Shown: positions 45,829 to 58,728 of the stretch, piece after piece
Position numbering within the stretch: the first letter of the stretch is position 1
How the letters are laid out: each line of letters starts with the position of its first letter
Assembly (NCBI GenBank): GCA_964017145.1
Contig: OZ024849.1
Location: 1,798,001 to 1,862,000 of the forward strand
Direction: 5' to 3'
DNA length: 64,000 nt
From: Agrocybe praecox
Lineage: Eukaryota > Basidiomycota > Agaricomycetes > Agaricales > Agrocybaceae
Position numbers and translations under genes: made by a program
The notes under the pieces: model-generated
What the model was told of the DNA's origin: nothing
Databases searched by the model: none
The model's input: the letters and a program-made list of their open reading frames with translations, nothing else

Positions 45829-46009
45829 ACAGAGATATGTGTAGGGAAATATGTCTTCATCAAAGGTTTCGACGATCGGCGGGGGTACAGGCCTGAGGCG
45901 ACAGTCCGAAAACGGTTAGTCGATGCCACGCTTATTGATCAAACGATCAAAATCAAAAACTAAAATCCAAAATCCTACCATGCGGTTCTGAGCCACCGTA
46001 CACGTGAGA
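45829..46009. repeat. Right inverted arm
   Basis: Inverse of 42966-43146. A plus-strand frame crosses it (45781-45963: ...YTEICVGKYVFIKGFDDRR... to ...LIDQTIKIKN), matching the minus-strand frame of the left arm. Confidence 0.88.
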
Positions 46010-49000
46010 GTATCAAACGTAAAATTAGAAATATGTTTCACCCTCCGCGAAACTCCGACTCCTGATGGCCACGCTCTGCCACGCGGCACAAGCGACTGGG
46101 CCAAATCAATTTTTGCCCGGGGTCTCGCTTATGAACGCCCAAAACACTCCTACCTGGCCACGATAGCGACGATGAAATTACTGGAGGCCACCGAGGATCT
46201 ACAAAGATGAGCGAGAGGTAGAGATTATATGGGAGGGGTATGACGAATTAAAATACTGCGCAGTGAGGATGGGGAATGGTGCACGCTGACCTGTGAGTAA
46301 ACTCATGGACTGCTGGAAAGCACATTCGCACTTACATACGATAGGATTAGAGCCAACAGGTTGGGATAAGCTTCCACCGCAATAATCCCTGGTTTTTCCC
46401 ATTGACACTTGCACACATATTTTATCTAGGCTCGTATCGACCTTAAGAGATAGTGAAACCTTCCGAGTCTGGAAGCGATAAACCTTGAGCATATAATCTG
46501 CCTATGGTTGCAACGACCATGTCTTGGATTTTATTCTGTTGAAGGGAACCGCTCTCCCGGCCATACACACTTTACCGACCGACCTCAAACGAAACCCTTA
46601 GAGGCGGACCAGCCTAGGAATGATAAACCCTCTAGCACCTAATCTGTTCGGGACTGGAATAAATATGCAATGGATGGAACGGCTCTTCAGGCCTCAGGCC
46701 TCAGGGCGTAGGTGGGTCAATTCTTATAAAATTCCTTCTTCAAATATCCTGCGTGCATACTTATGATGGAGGGTTAACTTTTACCACCAGACTTATAGGA
46801 AGAGCGGCCCTATTAGCGGTACGTGGTGTCTACACCAGATTAATAAGACCGACAATGATTATATACCAATAGGCATCCCCTCTTTGCCGTCTGGTTATGC
46901 TTTCTTCCACTGCACTATGGACGACTCGGAGCTTGCATGTGCTCAAGATTTTTCTCCCAATCTTGGATAGCCCCTTTTCGAGCCACTCGCCCGGAAAACT
47001 CTTGTCTCTCACATTGCCATGATTTCCCCTCATCAAGCATACGCGAGCGAGCGAGCTTATTTAAACAGCATCATTTTCATTCCGTTCTTCTTAGGCAAAC
47101 AAGGTCCATAGAGGGATGTGCCCCTTCGAGCCTGCCTGCGATTATGTGTGCTGCTTTTGCACTGGTCTGTCGGAGACGTTCACCTGTGTTTTTTTTCCTC
47201 GAAACACGCGTCTGCCATCAACGAATTGTTACGACATTCGTTGCTGCCAATCCAGGGTCTCTCTGCATTGCGTAGGTTCATGCTTTCCAAAAAAGAAAGA
47301 AGAGAAGGGGCACGCTCCTATTTATGCTTCTTTCGGACGATGTCTGATCTTGACTTGCGGCGACGTTAAATTAGGCAGGCGCCTCTTTGCGAAAAGTTTC
47401 GAAACCAAATCAGGATTGAATCTGATTTTTTTTTTTCATTTGTGTGACTGCGTCTTCTTCTTCGTTGTTCATTAGTCATTCTTGTTCATTGTTATTTATA
47501 TGACCGCACTTGAACTTAAGTCTTCAGGCAATAATTCCGTGGTCTCGTGGGCTGCCCTCCTCGAGCGCCTCATTGTTTTCTTTTTTGTGATTTTTTTAAT
47601 GGACTCAACACCAGTAATCATCCCTACTGCTACTACTGCTAGTTCGACTCATTCATTCCCTTCATCCCCTTCAATAAACTCATCCCCCTTTTTTACTTTC
47701 TATTTTAGGCGAGAGATTTGTGGTGGTAAAATATGACGCGCAATGGGCGCTAAGCACTACTGCTAAGATGTCCCATCACCGTCGTTGTTCGATCCATTCC
47801 GCAGATCAATCGTTTAATGCCTTGGCAATCACTCTCTTCGCTTTCTATTCTTGCAGAGACAGACGGATACAATGCAATTGTTCTGGCTGGGATCTGGACC
47901 TGCATGGCTGCCGTGGAGTGGAGATGGCGTGTTTCAGACTCCTGATCTGTCACTTTTCCCTTTTCTCTTTTTATTTGTTTCTGGAAGTCTCGCAGGCCAT
48001 GCATACCCGGTATTTGGAGTTGGACTTGAGACATGAAAGTCTTTGAAGGTCCGACGAAGAGATGATGAATGCCTTATAAATATGTCCAAGACTGCGCGTG
48101 CCATCGTATTTGATGAAACCTTTCTCTCTTCTGTTATGTCTTTCCGAGTGTGGATTGTATATATCTGGTTTTGGATCGTCGAGGCCACTCTTTTTTTCCC
48201 TCCGAGTTGCAAGAGCTGTGACAGACGCACCCAAGAGACATTGCCGATTCCGCTGGTCTTTACGCCTTTCGCTGCGAAAACTCCGAGCTACCGCTCGTCG
48301 CTCACACTTTGAAGCTTTGCTCATCGTATATTGTCTATTATTCCATCCGAACGAGCAGTCGCTATTTTTTGGTCATTCTTTTGGCTTCTAGAAGCGCTTG
48401 ACTATCCTTGACTTGGGCACAGCACCGCTTCAGCTGCTGATTCTTCTGACTTCTTGTTAAAAGTCGCTTGAATCTGAAGCAGAGCTCTGGGGATCTATAA
48501 GGTACACATTTCTAGATCAAAGATACGATAGCAGCGACGAGCTAGTAACAGAACAGGAAGAAAACTAGAAGTCCGAGAGCCGGGAGACACAGCAAAGAAT
48601 ACAAACAAAGGAATAAACGACATATGTCTATTCAGTGATAAAGCTCCGGTTGAAGATTATTTTTTTTTGTGCTACAGGAACGTGAAAATGTACTTTCGAC
48701 TTATTTTAAATCCCTCCTCCAAAGAATGAAATAAAAATTGTGCGGATTGAGCATCGAAGCATACCTCGGCCAGATACGGCAAACTTCGGCACCATTAAGA
48801 TGCAGAACATACGTACTTTCAAGGTTGAGGGAACGCCAGAGGCAGCGGGTTCATGACGTATAGTTGGGTTCGAGCTCATGCTACTCTCGACTGTGAAAAC
48901 AACTTCATGTATATATTCACATCAATGACTGCACCGACTAGCGGCATCCGTGTAGCTTCAAACAAACATAGATATGTAGGCCTTTATATACAAGGGTAAG

Positions 49001-49115
49001 CACAAAAGTCAAAATGGTACATCGTTCGTCATTAACTTCCTTCCGTAAGAGTCAATTTGATCTTCATATCTTCATTTAACAACCAATTGAGTTCGAAGCG
49101 TTATGCTGCAGAGCA
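46010..49115. other. 3.1 kb without a supported gene
   Basis: Frames up to 137 codons exist on both strands but overlap and lack splice partners. The best candidate is a plus-strand Cys-rich frame at 47116-47475 (MCPFEPACDYVCCFCTGLSE...), preceded by a TATA-like TTATTTAAAC near 47057, but it resembles nothing I know and ends in a phenylalanine-rich translation of a T-run. The interval may hold non-coding transcripts. Confidence 0.4.
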
Positions 49116-50522
49116 TTAGACGAGAAACAGCCGAAGTCTGTCCTTGCATCGCGGCATTTTACCCCTTATGGTGGTCGGCAGGTCGTTCCCATCCTCAACT
49201 TCCAGGTCAAGTTCGAATATAATGCCCTCCAATGCCGGAAATTGTTCGCTTGCTAGAACCAAATATATCGCGCTCCAAGTTTCATCGCTTTGAGATGTAT
49301 CAGCATAACTGTCAAACTCGAAGAGGGAAGCCAAGAGACGGCCTAAGGAATCCCGCGTAATTTCAATGATAATCGTCTTTAAGCGTCGCTGTTGAGGGAT
49401 CGAAGCCAGGAATTTAGGGAGATCCAGGCACTCGTTGTGCATCCTTAACGTCTCCGAATCTTCTACCACGATTTGGCCAGTTTTCAATGTGACTAGTCCA
49501 GTGATGGAGCTCATGTCTACTTGATCCATGAAATTATCTAGAAATTTCGGATTACATCAACATTGGAATCGAAAACGTGGTAGAAGGAATACAGACTTAT
49601 ACTCGATTGACTGTCGGTGAAGCTGAGATGCAAGAATTCAAGCGACGGAGCAACGAATTGAAGATAATGAGAGAATGTCGCAACAATAGGTCCATTGGTG
49701 TCAGAATGTTTCAGGGTAATCGCACCCAGGTGAAGGCTCGATGGCCGTACTTGCATATGGTGAAGATAACTCCAGAGTAGCTGGCTCCATCGAGTCTCTA
49801 TCGAAGATTGTGTATTGGATATCTCGACCTTCTTCAATTGAGAATAGGCTCCAGCCGGACGAGGCCCATGAACAAAGACTTCGTCCTTCCATTCATAAGA
49901 GTGACCCATGTCGTACGTTAGGACTTGAACTGACGGAAAGGACTCGATGGTCTTGATGAAGTACTTGAATGATTCAAACTCCCCATATCCAATGGCAAGC
50001 ATTTTGATCCGATGGGTAAATGCTGCTTCCAGAAGAATACGATCCCAGTCGCTCCAGTTGCAGATTTTAGTCATGATTTTTGTCACAGACGGCATTTTGT
50101 TCAGATGAGGTAAAAGGGCAACGAATGGACGTGGGATGTTGTGTTCCTCGAATTTATCACTAGGAGCGTCCATGACCATGAGAAGGCGCACTGAAGATGC
50201 AAAGGTGCACAGAGGGTCGTCCAGGTACTCGAGAAACCTAAGAGACTTTGAGTAAGCGGCTATATCCATCTCGAAAGGCGCCAAGGGGATGGCATCGAAC
50301 AAGTGGTAGCGACTTTGGGAGACCCAGGCTTTACTGACAAGGGAACAGTTTGCAAGGGTTTTAAGGTTCGTTTGTAGTTCATCAATAATCTGGTTCAATG
50401 TTTCCTGTGGTAACGGACTCCTCCAAGCTGTGTATCAATCAAAATGGTTAGTTAGAACAGCTACGAAGTGGCCTTCAAGGGGACTTACCCTCGCGTCGGA
50501 CAACTGCATTAGCAGGTGCCAT
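49116..50522 (-). CDS. F-box domain protein, 426 aa
   Basis: Exons on the minus strand: 50489-50522, 49603-50427 and 49116-49537; introns 50428-50488 (GTAAGT...ACAG) and 49538-49602 (GTATAA...CTAG), both phase 1. The first exon gives MAPANAVVRRE, as in the other F-box gene, where a short first exon also precedes the domain. The F-box is at about residues 15-58 (LPQETLNQIIDELQTNLKTL, CSLVSKAWVSQSR). The variable region ends with APSLEFLHLSFTDS just before intron 2, the same site as in the two F-box genes at 0-2.4 kb. Together with the C-terminal AIYLVLASEQFPALEGIIF block this shows common descent. Predicted role: substrate receptor of an SCF ubiquitin ligase. Confidence 0.9.
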
Positions 50523-53500
50523 GTCTATTTTACTATATAAAATCCAGATACTGATACTGATACGAATGTGGTGGTTTAGGTTAAGAGAGAACGCAGACTT
50601 TATCGACTTCGAAGTGATCATCTTATCTGTTGCCCACAGTCGGAATTAGGTGGGCCGTAAATAGATGTCCATGGATTTTCCTTATGTCGCTATTTTCATG
50701 GGAGCTGCTCTTGCAAATATCTGAATCTTAAATGCCCTACTTGATAGACAAAAGCGAGTCGCTCAATCGAAAGGGAAAAACGAGAAGAATTTCAATACCA
50801 AATACCGACATTGGTTCCAATATGCAGTACTCGAAGGTTGAAAATTCAAATAATGAAAGTCACGAAGCACAATTTTGATGCTCATGCACATGCGCTCGTA
50901 GAGTTAGAGGTGGAATACAATTAATGTGAGGTGTGCAGAGCGCAATGACACGAGAAATAAAACAAAAATGTGAGTACATTCAGAGACCAAAAAAATACTA
51001 ACGGCGCCAAACGATTCCAACAGCGTTCCACAATATAAGCAAAATTTTCAATCAATCTCGACTGCTGGAGGCGATACGGCGAGACTGAAGACGAAGGCAA
51101 CGATAAACAGAGAGCCATAAGACCCGGACAGAGAGCTGCCAGAGCGCTGAGCGCTGAGCATCGACAGACAGACGACGACCGCTTGGAGCGGGTCTGTTTC
51201 TGACTGAGTAAGCTGTACCATGTACAGATCAATTGAAAAGGTCCAAAATTCAAATCAGACGATACGATCCTCGATTTTCGAACCCCCGTAGATACTCCAA
51301 CACGGAGATTTATATGGGGCCCCAGTCGGTCGACGTCACGTAGGTAGTAGCACGATGCATCGATAGCCGCGTCGGGTCATATAAGTAGGTGCTCGTGGGC
51401 TGGGATGCTGTCAGTGTTACGTTTGGGGCTTAGAACTTGAGGTCTTGAGGGTTGATCACGGTGCTTCTTCACCGTCGAAGACGTAGCGAGGTTTTGAGGG
51501 AATGTTAAATATCGATAATTACTTTTTAGACAAAAAAAGGAATGCATCATCGACAAAGGTGTGTGTGCGCGTGTGTAGGTGTACCCATGTGGGCGTGGGT
51601 GTATCATGGAATGAGGAAATTTGGTCGAAGAATGGGCCCCTCGGAGGGAAGCGCTGGTAGATGATGGGATAGAGAACGACGCGAGACAGAAAACTTGAAG
51701 TTGGAGCTGGTGATTGGTGAGACGAGCAGCATACGCAGTGGGTTAACTCGAGCAATTCAGATATCCAAACCACAGGTCCTTTAAATGTCAAACACCGTTT
51801 AAGAACCATTCTTGATGCAAAGCAGGTAGCGAGGGACAGCCATGCGTATTACGTGCCTGCGCAATATCACGATACCAATGCCCACATCCCTCGCCAGCAC
51901 TCGCTGCTTTTGCGCGTCCAGGACGACAATTTGCCATCTCCATCTCCATCTTCATCAGCAACGCCGCTAGCCCTTCGATATCTGATTCGAATTCTTTTCG
52001 GCCCTCCATTCCCTCCGACATTCGACATGGACATTCGACGTTTTAGTCTATCGCACAAGCAAGGTCAGGACGCCCGTTAGTCGTTCGTTGGTGCTGATCC
52101 TCTCCTCTCGTTCGATGTTATCTCGATATTGGGTACAATGTTAATCGTTAACATTGAGCATTGAATTGGTATTTGAATCTTGAGCCCATTGAGCGAGAAA
52201 GTAATCGCATGCATTCCGGGGGCATAGAATTAATGGCATGGGATCGGAGGAAAGACACGGAGAGAGTCGGACAGTCGGAGATTCAGAGGACAAAGAAAGA
52301 GAAGAACAGGAAGAAGAATAAGAGTGTGAACGGTAGGTGATTTGGAACCAGGAAACTTGAAGTAGTGACGGAAGGGAGAGGGACTCTGCCGGTGCGGTGT
52401 ACATGGACACTAAATTAGATGTCGCCGGAAAACTAGAGAGTTATATAACGAAGGGGGCCGTCGATCGATCGAAATCCTTCATCCGCGTCAACTCCTCCTC
52501 CCCCAAAACCCCAAACCGACTGTTTCTTCTTCTTGATGATGAGCTGAATCTCTTCCTTCCTTTCCTCCTTCCTTCACGTTCATCCATTGTTAGTTATTGT
52601 ACAATTGTTGACCAAGGCTAGACAGCTGGATCCTCCATCCCCGCTGCGAGCGTTGGTTCAGAGGCTCAACGGCGTCCAGAGTTCAATTGAAACGCCACGA
52701 GATGAAAAAATTTTATCGGGCGGGCCAAAACTTGGGAACTCCTCCGAAAGACTTGAGGAAAGGGCGGTTGAAATGAGAGGAGCGAGGCTGGTAGGCGGAG
52801 CTCTGGACTGGGATGATGGGTACTTTGCTGACGGAGTTGCTATGGTGCCCTGGTGGATTTGCATGTGCGCGAAAGTGGGACTGAGAAAGGATTTAAAAAG
52901 ATGAATTCCACATTTAAGCCGAATAGAGGATGGGTTGGAGGGTTTGTTTTTGCTTGGTTCTAGGTTGAGAGTCGGACTGGTAACTTGGACGGTATGGACG
53001 TCAAGCGTCAAGCTCGCAAAGACTTGGTAGGGATAGACTATATTCGGGATCAGGACATGGGATCCCATTGAAAGAAAAGGACGAGGGTACCGTTATCTGT
53101 ATCCCCTGGGTCGTGTCGCCAACGGAACTGCAAGGAGGAGGAATGGTCGTCACTGTTCTCCCTTCTAGTCAATGCCACACTAGCACTAGCCCACAAACAC
53201 CATGTTCACTATGGAGTATGCAGAAGGTTCATTCAAAAGTTCGAGTGGATGTTGGTGTCGGAGAGGACGAAATATCCTGTGCGTTCCGCCATGACGGGCA
53301 TGGGGCATGTGCATGAACGCCCCAAGTTCAACGGCATACGAATCTGTGAGAGCTCGGCAAGCGTCCAGTCCCAAAAATCGCCGACGGCCCAACCTAACCC
53401 AAAATTAGAATCTATAAATGAAAATTCCCACCAACAATTCGACCCTGTCGCTTAGACGGCCCATCGATGCATCATGTTTCCCAACCCCATCCCATTCCAT

Positions 53501-55989
53501 TCCAAAGTCGACGATGACTCGACTTTCCTCCCGCTGCAACACACGCTTAACTGTACTAGGATTCTGAGCGCCCATGATAAAGTTCGAATGATGCACTACT
53601 TTCTGACCGAAAATGGCACAGTGATCAGATATACGAGTATTAATATTAAGGGATAGCAACGGTGGAAGTGTGTGAATCATTGAGTTTTCTAAATTCCCAT
53701 TTACATATTTTCCATTTTCTGACCTCCTACCCCTTCTCCTCGAAATGCTGGCATAGCTCTATTCAGACACTCGAATCGTAATATTCAACTTTTGATGTTA
53801 CGATGCTAGGGATGCTGGCTCGGGCCATGTCAACCATCCTCGCCCTTTGACGCATGCACTTTTTCCAGAAAAATAGCCTGAAGCACGGGGGTCTCGTCGT
53901 GTCTTTCGAAACTCTTCGCGTCTCCTTCTCTGTTGCATCGATACCTTCAGCTCGTCTCTATCGCGCATGAACGTCATATGAACGTTTAACAACCCTCTTC
54001 ATCCTTATCTTCCTCGACCTCATGCCAGGCTCCTCATATCTCTACCCTCTGTTTTGAAGAAGGCTGTTTATGGGCAATGGGGCGATGAGCAGTACTGGTG
54101 ATGTCGGTGGTGGGATTTATCAATTATATTTCGTCCCACCCACCCACCAGGTGAATGTATGACAGTTGCCCCATTGCCCATGATATACCTATCTATCCTT
54201 TCTTAGAACGCAAAACGTCTTCCACTCTCTGTCTCTAAAACTCCGTTTAGTATCTCCCTCGTGACTCGCCACTGGAGGGGTGGCGAGGTTTGAAGTTTGC
54301 CTTTCTGGATTTTTAAAAATCCGACCCACGCTCATATATTTTTCCGAGTACTAGAATCTGCATTAGCATCCGTAATCAAATTTAAAATGGACCCAGCTCA
54401 ACGTTCGACATTCAGCGAACCACTGAACCGCCTCTGAGCGCGGCTTGGACTTTAGTTTGATGCTCGAAGAAACTTACCAGCGGATACTGGTACTCAGATG
54501 CATTCCGTGTATTCGCGAAAAGCTGGTATTTTTTCTTGTTTCTCCGTCAAGAGAGAGAATCATATTAGATTCTAACAAAAAAATATCTTTGATAACAGTA
54601 GAGGATTCTAAATCTAAATCTAAATCTAAAACGATGATACTGAAACGCAGGAGAGTAGCAATACAAAAGCAAAATGGGCATAGGTAGAGTGAGGACGAAA
54701 ATAAACCAAAAAGCACGAAAAGCACGAAAACACGATAAACCAACGGAGATCAGTGACTAATAAATAGAAAGGAGCGCCCACCCAATTTCACCAATGAAAT
54801 GGAAAAGAGTCGAGCGAGAAAAGCCGACGGCGAAAGGGGGAGGTGGAAGAGGCATAAGGATTCTTCGGAACTATTTAAACTAGGTCAGTGTAATTATTCA
54901 GTCCGGTGGCAGAAGATGAGTGTTGCCTACAGATATCGTATACAACAGCATGTATAAACGGTCCAGCACCTCCAACGCCCAAAATAACGATGACGGCCCC
55001 ACGGACTCACGCCGCGCAGCGAGATTCGCTATGATCCACGTCTCCGAAGGTCAGCTACAAAGGTCGTAAGAATCATATGTGACTGGGAATATAAAATCGA
55101 ATTATATACCTAGATAATATTTGCCGGCCGTGTTTCTCCATAGGGTGCACTCCAGGGTGGATGTCTCTATCATTACGACCTCCTGGGGTGCTGTGGTAAC
55201 TGTCGAGGTTGGTCCGTAATAGGGGACCAAGCCAAGGTCAAGTGGTAAACGCAAAAAGATGGAGCAAACCACGCGTTAAAACGCAAGCCAAAGCTATGAA
55301 TTATCTTATTCGTCGAACATCGAGCATCAAAGATGAACCCGCCTCCGTGTAAAGCATGTCAGATTTAGATAGTAACGCAGGTTCATGTTCCACCAGGAGA
55401 AAAACGCGAAACGGTTGTGGATCTTCAGAACACAGAACACAGCATCTAATACTTAGCACAAAGATTTAGAAACTAAAAACGAGCCCAATACGAACCGAAC
55501 AAACGAACCAACGAAACGCACTCAAAAATCCATCCACAACAACAATGAGCGAGCGAGCGAGCGACCCACTTAAAATTCGGAACCCAAACCCGAGCCCGAG
55601 CCCGAGCCCGAGCCAAACCAAAACGACTCAACGGAGGAACCATAATCTCGAAACAGGCTCCCAGGATAGGTGCAAACGCAAGTGATACGAGACGTCCACT
55701 GATATCGATGGAGTACAGAATGCCTACCTAACAGACTGAGCTGAGCTGAATGACATGCACCTTACTCTTACTTCCTTGTTATCGGCGCGTTCGAGGAGCC
55801 AGGGATCAAGGAGAAAGAAGGAGAAAGCAAGATCGTTCGTGAGTCACGTTGATTGGAAGAGGATGAGTGACAAGGACGACGATGAGGACGACGACGACGA
55901 AGGGAACGTTTTCGCAAGGAGACGAGCTTTGATACCGAAAACAATATACACGGGTGATGGTGGGTTATCATAGTGTGTTCTTGAATGCC
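50523..55989. other. 5.5 kb gene-poor region
   Basis: No gene could be supported on either strand. Noted items: GAGCGCTGAGCGCTGAGC near 51144-51161; a short inverted repeat TGGGCAATGGGGC (54071-54083) facing GCCCCATTGCCCA (54168-54180), with partly complementary sequence between; a GAGC microsatellite (GAGCGAGCGAGCGAGCGA) near 55549 and a CCGAGC hexamer repeat near 55593. Frames of 60-140 codons are scattered and mutually overlapping. Confidence 0.45.
54071..54180. repeat. Short inverted repeat, possible miniature element
   Basis: Thirteen-base perfect arms (TGGGCAATGGGGC and its reverse complement) enclose about 85 bp, and the next bases inside (GGTGGTGGGA against TCCCACCCACCCACC) are also partly complementary, allowing a long imperfect hairpin. 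No target-site duplication is evident. Confidence 0.5.
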
Positions 55990-57075
55990 AAAATGTCAAG
56001 CGCTAAGCGCTAAACACCAGCATTGGCACGACTACTTAAGCACCAGCACCACTCGATCGATCGTCTTCCTCGGATTCAAGCTCGTCTGTTTTCCGTGATT
56101 ACGGCCGGCCGCCCCAACGTTGGCGTCGAGAAAATGGCTTGATGACCAAACGTGGTGGCGCAAGAAAACAAACCTGTAAAGGGAACGATTGTTAGCGCCT
56201 AGATATTCTAGTTTTCAAAAGCGTTTCATCCTTGGGAGTTCATATCCATACTTAAAAGCTTTCATAGTTCGAGGACCGGCAGACGAGCGCTAAGCGATAG
56301 AAAATCAGCACTGAACAAGCAACAGATAACATGCATGCATCACTGTTGGTTAAAAGTACAGAAGACCAGTTATGGTGAGTGAGTCGGACGAATGGGAGAG
56401 GAGGCGATAGGATCGAAAATGACAGTTCCAGGGTAGGAAAGAACCGATGGTGTGTCGGGCCTAGCGCTAAGCGCCAGGTACCAGCATTACCACGAGCATC
56501 AATTCATGACACCACCCAATCCCTATCCCTATCCCAATCGTCTCCAACCAAGCCCAAGCGCTCGAGCTAATCTTCCCGGGCTTACCAACTTCTCGCCGAC
56601 GTTGGCGCCCGACTACTATTTCATTATTCATAGTTAAGAAATCATATTTCAAGAGTTGGAACAGAAACACCTACAGGAAAGACCTAACGAAAATTTATTT
56701 TTCGATACCCAATAAGAGGAAAAAGAACTTAGCATAGGAAAAGTGGGGAAGGAAGAAGAGCCTAGCCCACTTGAGTGAAAGCCAAGTCTAACGTGCGTCG
56801 TACACAAGACAACAGCATTTAAACACTATACTGTGGCTTTATGAGACCAGCCATAATAAAGACGAATGGGAGAGGAGGGAGTTGGAAATGGAGAAGAATT
56901 GATGGCGGGTTGTCGTAGTGCTAAGAGCTAAAGGTTAACACCAGCATTACCACGCGCATTAATTCATCACACCACTCAATCGTCTCCCTAGAGCTCGAAC
57001 GCTTAAGCTCGTTTTTGTGATTACGACCAACTCGCGCGCGGACGTTGACGTCGAAAATGGTCTGACGAAGGACCT
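55990..57075. repeat. Three diverged tandem units of ~460 bp
   Basis: Units start near 55995, 56455 and 56915. Each has an AGCGCTAAGCGC-like motif (weak in the third), ACACCAGCATT.CACG, CATCAATTCAT..CACCAC or a related block, TCGTCT, AAGCTCG and an ACGTTGGCGTCGA-like end. A GACGAATGGGAGAGGAGG block precedes units 2 and 3. No coding frame is shared by the units. The function is unknown. Confidence 0.75.
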
Positions 57076-57861
57076 AGCGACGGGACGAATGGGTGCAGAG
57101 AGTAATCGGAGAGGGGGATACGAGGAGAGAGATAGGGTAGGGAGAATGAAGAAGAACCTAGCCTAGCGTAGTCCGAGTGAAAGCATGTTTCGAGAGAAGC
57201 AGGAGACGCAATGCATACAATGCCTTGCGCATGATGAGCTGGGGTATCGAGAGCGAGGTAACTAACGAAGCGCACCAATAAATCTCCATCGATGCCCATA
57301 TTCGTTAACGCATACGAGGTGTGATGCGATAGTAAGCGAGCGAGCGTCAGACGTCCTTGTCGAGGGGTATGTACGGGGGTTTACGATGGCGGAGATGGTA
57401 TGGGGAGGCGCGGAGAGGCAGAGAAAGAAAAGGAGTGAGGAAAGCCGGACGGGGAAAGAGGCAGAACGAAAAAAAGAGAGCCCCAGGCCGCTCTGAGTCC
57501 TGACATCCGAGTCTCGGGCTGGTGGTTTTCTATATTTGGGTTTGATCGATTGTTGATTAATTGATTATTGATGGGCCAAATTTCGGCTACGGATGAAGGA
57601 CTCAAGTCGTCAGCCATTCCCATCCTCACCGTGAGGTGTTTCAAATCATTATATCAGTCTCATGAATCCTCTCTCTGAGGTCTCCGTTTCTTGGGGCTTT
57701 TCAGGAGCTTGTGGCGCAGTAGTCTGCAGCAGTAGCGTTCATAAGCGAGACCTGGGGAAAAAAACTGATGCATTGGCCCGTCCGCTCAGGGTCGCTTGTA
57801 CCGCGTGCGTCCCATTCGGGAATCGGAATTTCGCGGAGATGGAAAATATTTCTAATTTTAG
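57076..57861. other. Intergenic, no gene recognised
   Basis: Purine-rich on the plus strand. Open frames of 60-100 codons are without support. It connects the 460-bp and 220-bp tandem repeats. Confidence 0.4.
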
Positions 57862-58307
57862 GTTCGATAGACCGACGTCCAACAGGTTCCCGTCTTCTAC
57901 ATTCTCGTTTCGTCCGGCCACTACTGGTTCAAGCTGGAAGTCGGTCCTTCACGCTCACACTTAATGATTAACGGTTTTCAACATCAAAGCTCCAACTTTC
58001 AGTCGACCGGCGACGAACACCAACTCCTCACTGACTTACAAGCCCTTGCGCTTCCCATTTCTCTAGGATGTCAACGTAGGTTTGATGGAACAACAGGTTC
58101 CCGTCTTTCACATTCTCGTTGCACTACTGCCATAATTGGTTCAAGCTGAATCTCCCAGCAAACTTAAGGTCGGTCCTACACGCGCACTCTCAATGATTAA
58201 TGGTTTTCAACACCAGAGTTCCTTCCAATTCGACCGACGATGAACACCAACACCTCACTGACTCACAAGCCTCTCAGGCCTGCGCTTTCCATTTCTACGG
58301 CTGGCAG
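57862..58307. repeat. Two tandem units of ~220 bp
   Basis: Unit 1 is about 57862-58078 and unit 2 about 58079-58307. Shared in order: CAACAGGTTCCCGTCTT, ACATTCTCGTT, GGTTCAAGCTG, GTCGGTCCT.CACGC, AATGATTAA.GGTTTTCAACA, GACGA.GAACACCAAC and CTCACTGACT.ACAAGCC. Both strands are closed in all frames over the pair. Confidence 0.88.
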
Positions 58308-58728
58308 TCGTCGCTTTGGATAAATTGAAAAGAGGGGACGTATTACGAGCGTTCATGCGGAGGGAGAAGGGGAAGGGGAGAGCTCAAGATACGGCCCGAG
58401 GATCCATAGGACGTTGGATAGGGTATTAGGGGCATAATGTACTTACTGGATTGTTTGTCTTTGAGGTGTTAGCGCGCAATTTTAGAAGGCGTTATGGGAA
58501 AATCCATTGCTATAATTAAAAGCAGAAACACGTATTAAATTATGGTATCAAAATTCTAGAAAACCCTGCAAATTATATACGAAGAGGTGTTGGCATCTGT
58601 GCAATTAAATGTACATGATTGCAAGATAAGGACCGTGGACAATGCCGAGGCAAGGAAGAAGCTATGGGTAATACCAAATTTTAGAAAAAGTCATTAATAC
58701 TGCAAGTGCATCCCGTACCGTATATATC
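58308..58728. other. 3' flank of the membrane protein gene
   Basis: About 420 bp between the 220-bp repeats and the stop codon of the minus-strand gene; AT-rich towards the gene, no coding frame. It probably carries the 3' untranslated region. Confidence 0.4.

Larger units (their letters stand above)
42966..46009. mobile_element. Composite element: two tandem ~1.36-kb units between ~180-bp inverted arms
   Basis: The outer arms (42966-43146 and 45829-46009) are inverted copies, sharing CACGTGTACGGTGGCTCAGA, ATGGTAGGATTTTGGATTTT and CGCCTCAGGCCTGTACCC. Inside are two direct units offset by about 1383 bp. Each unit begins ATGCATATCTCTGTATACC (43128, 44511) and ends with the inverse TATACAGAGATATG (44486, 45826), so each has its own short terminal inverted repeat of about 15-18 bp. 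Both units carry the same minus-strand gene in different states of decay. No transposase is recognised, and no target-site duplication was established. A non-autonomous transposon or a gene amplified between inverted copies are both possible. Confidence 0.75.

Noticed and set aside
42966..46009. Calling the composite a named DNA transposon superfamily
   Set aside because: No transposase motif (DDE/DDD) and no target-site duplication could be shown, so only the structure is reported.
47116..47475. Cys-rich 119-codon frame as a small secreted protein
   Set aside because: There is no signal peptide, the end is a translated T-run, and overlapping frames are equally long. Kept only as a note for that interval.
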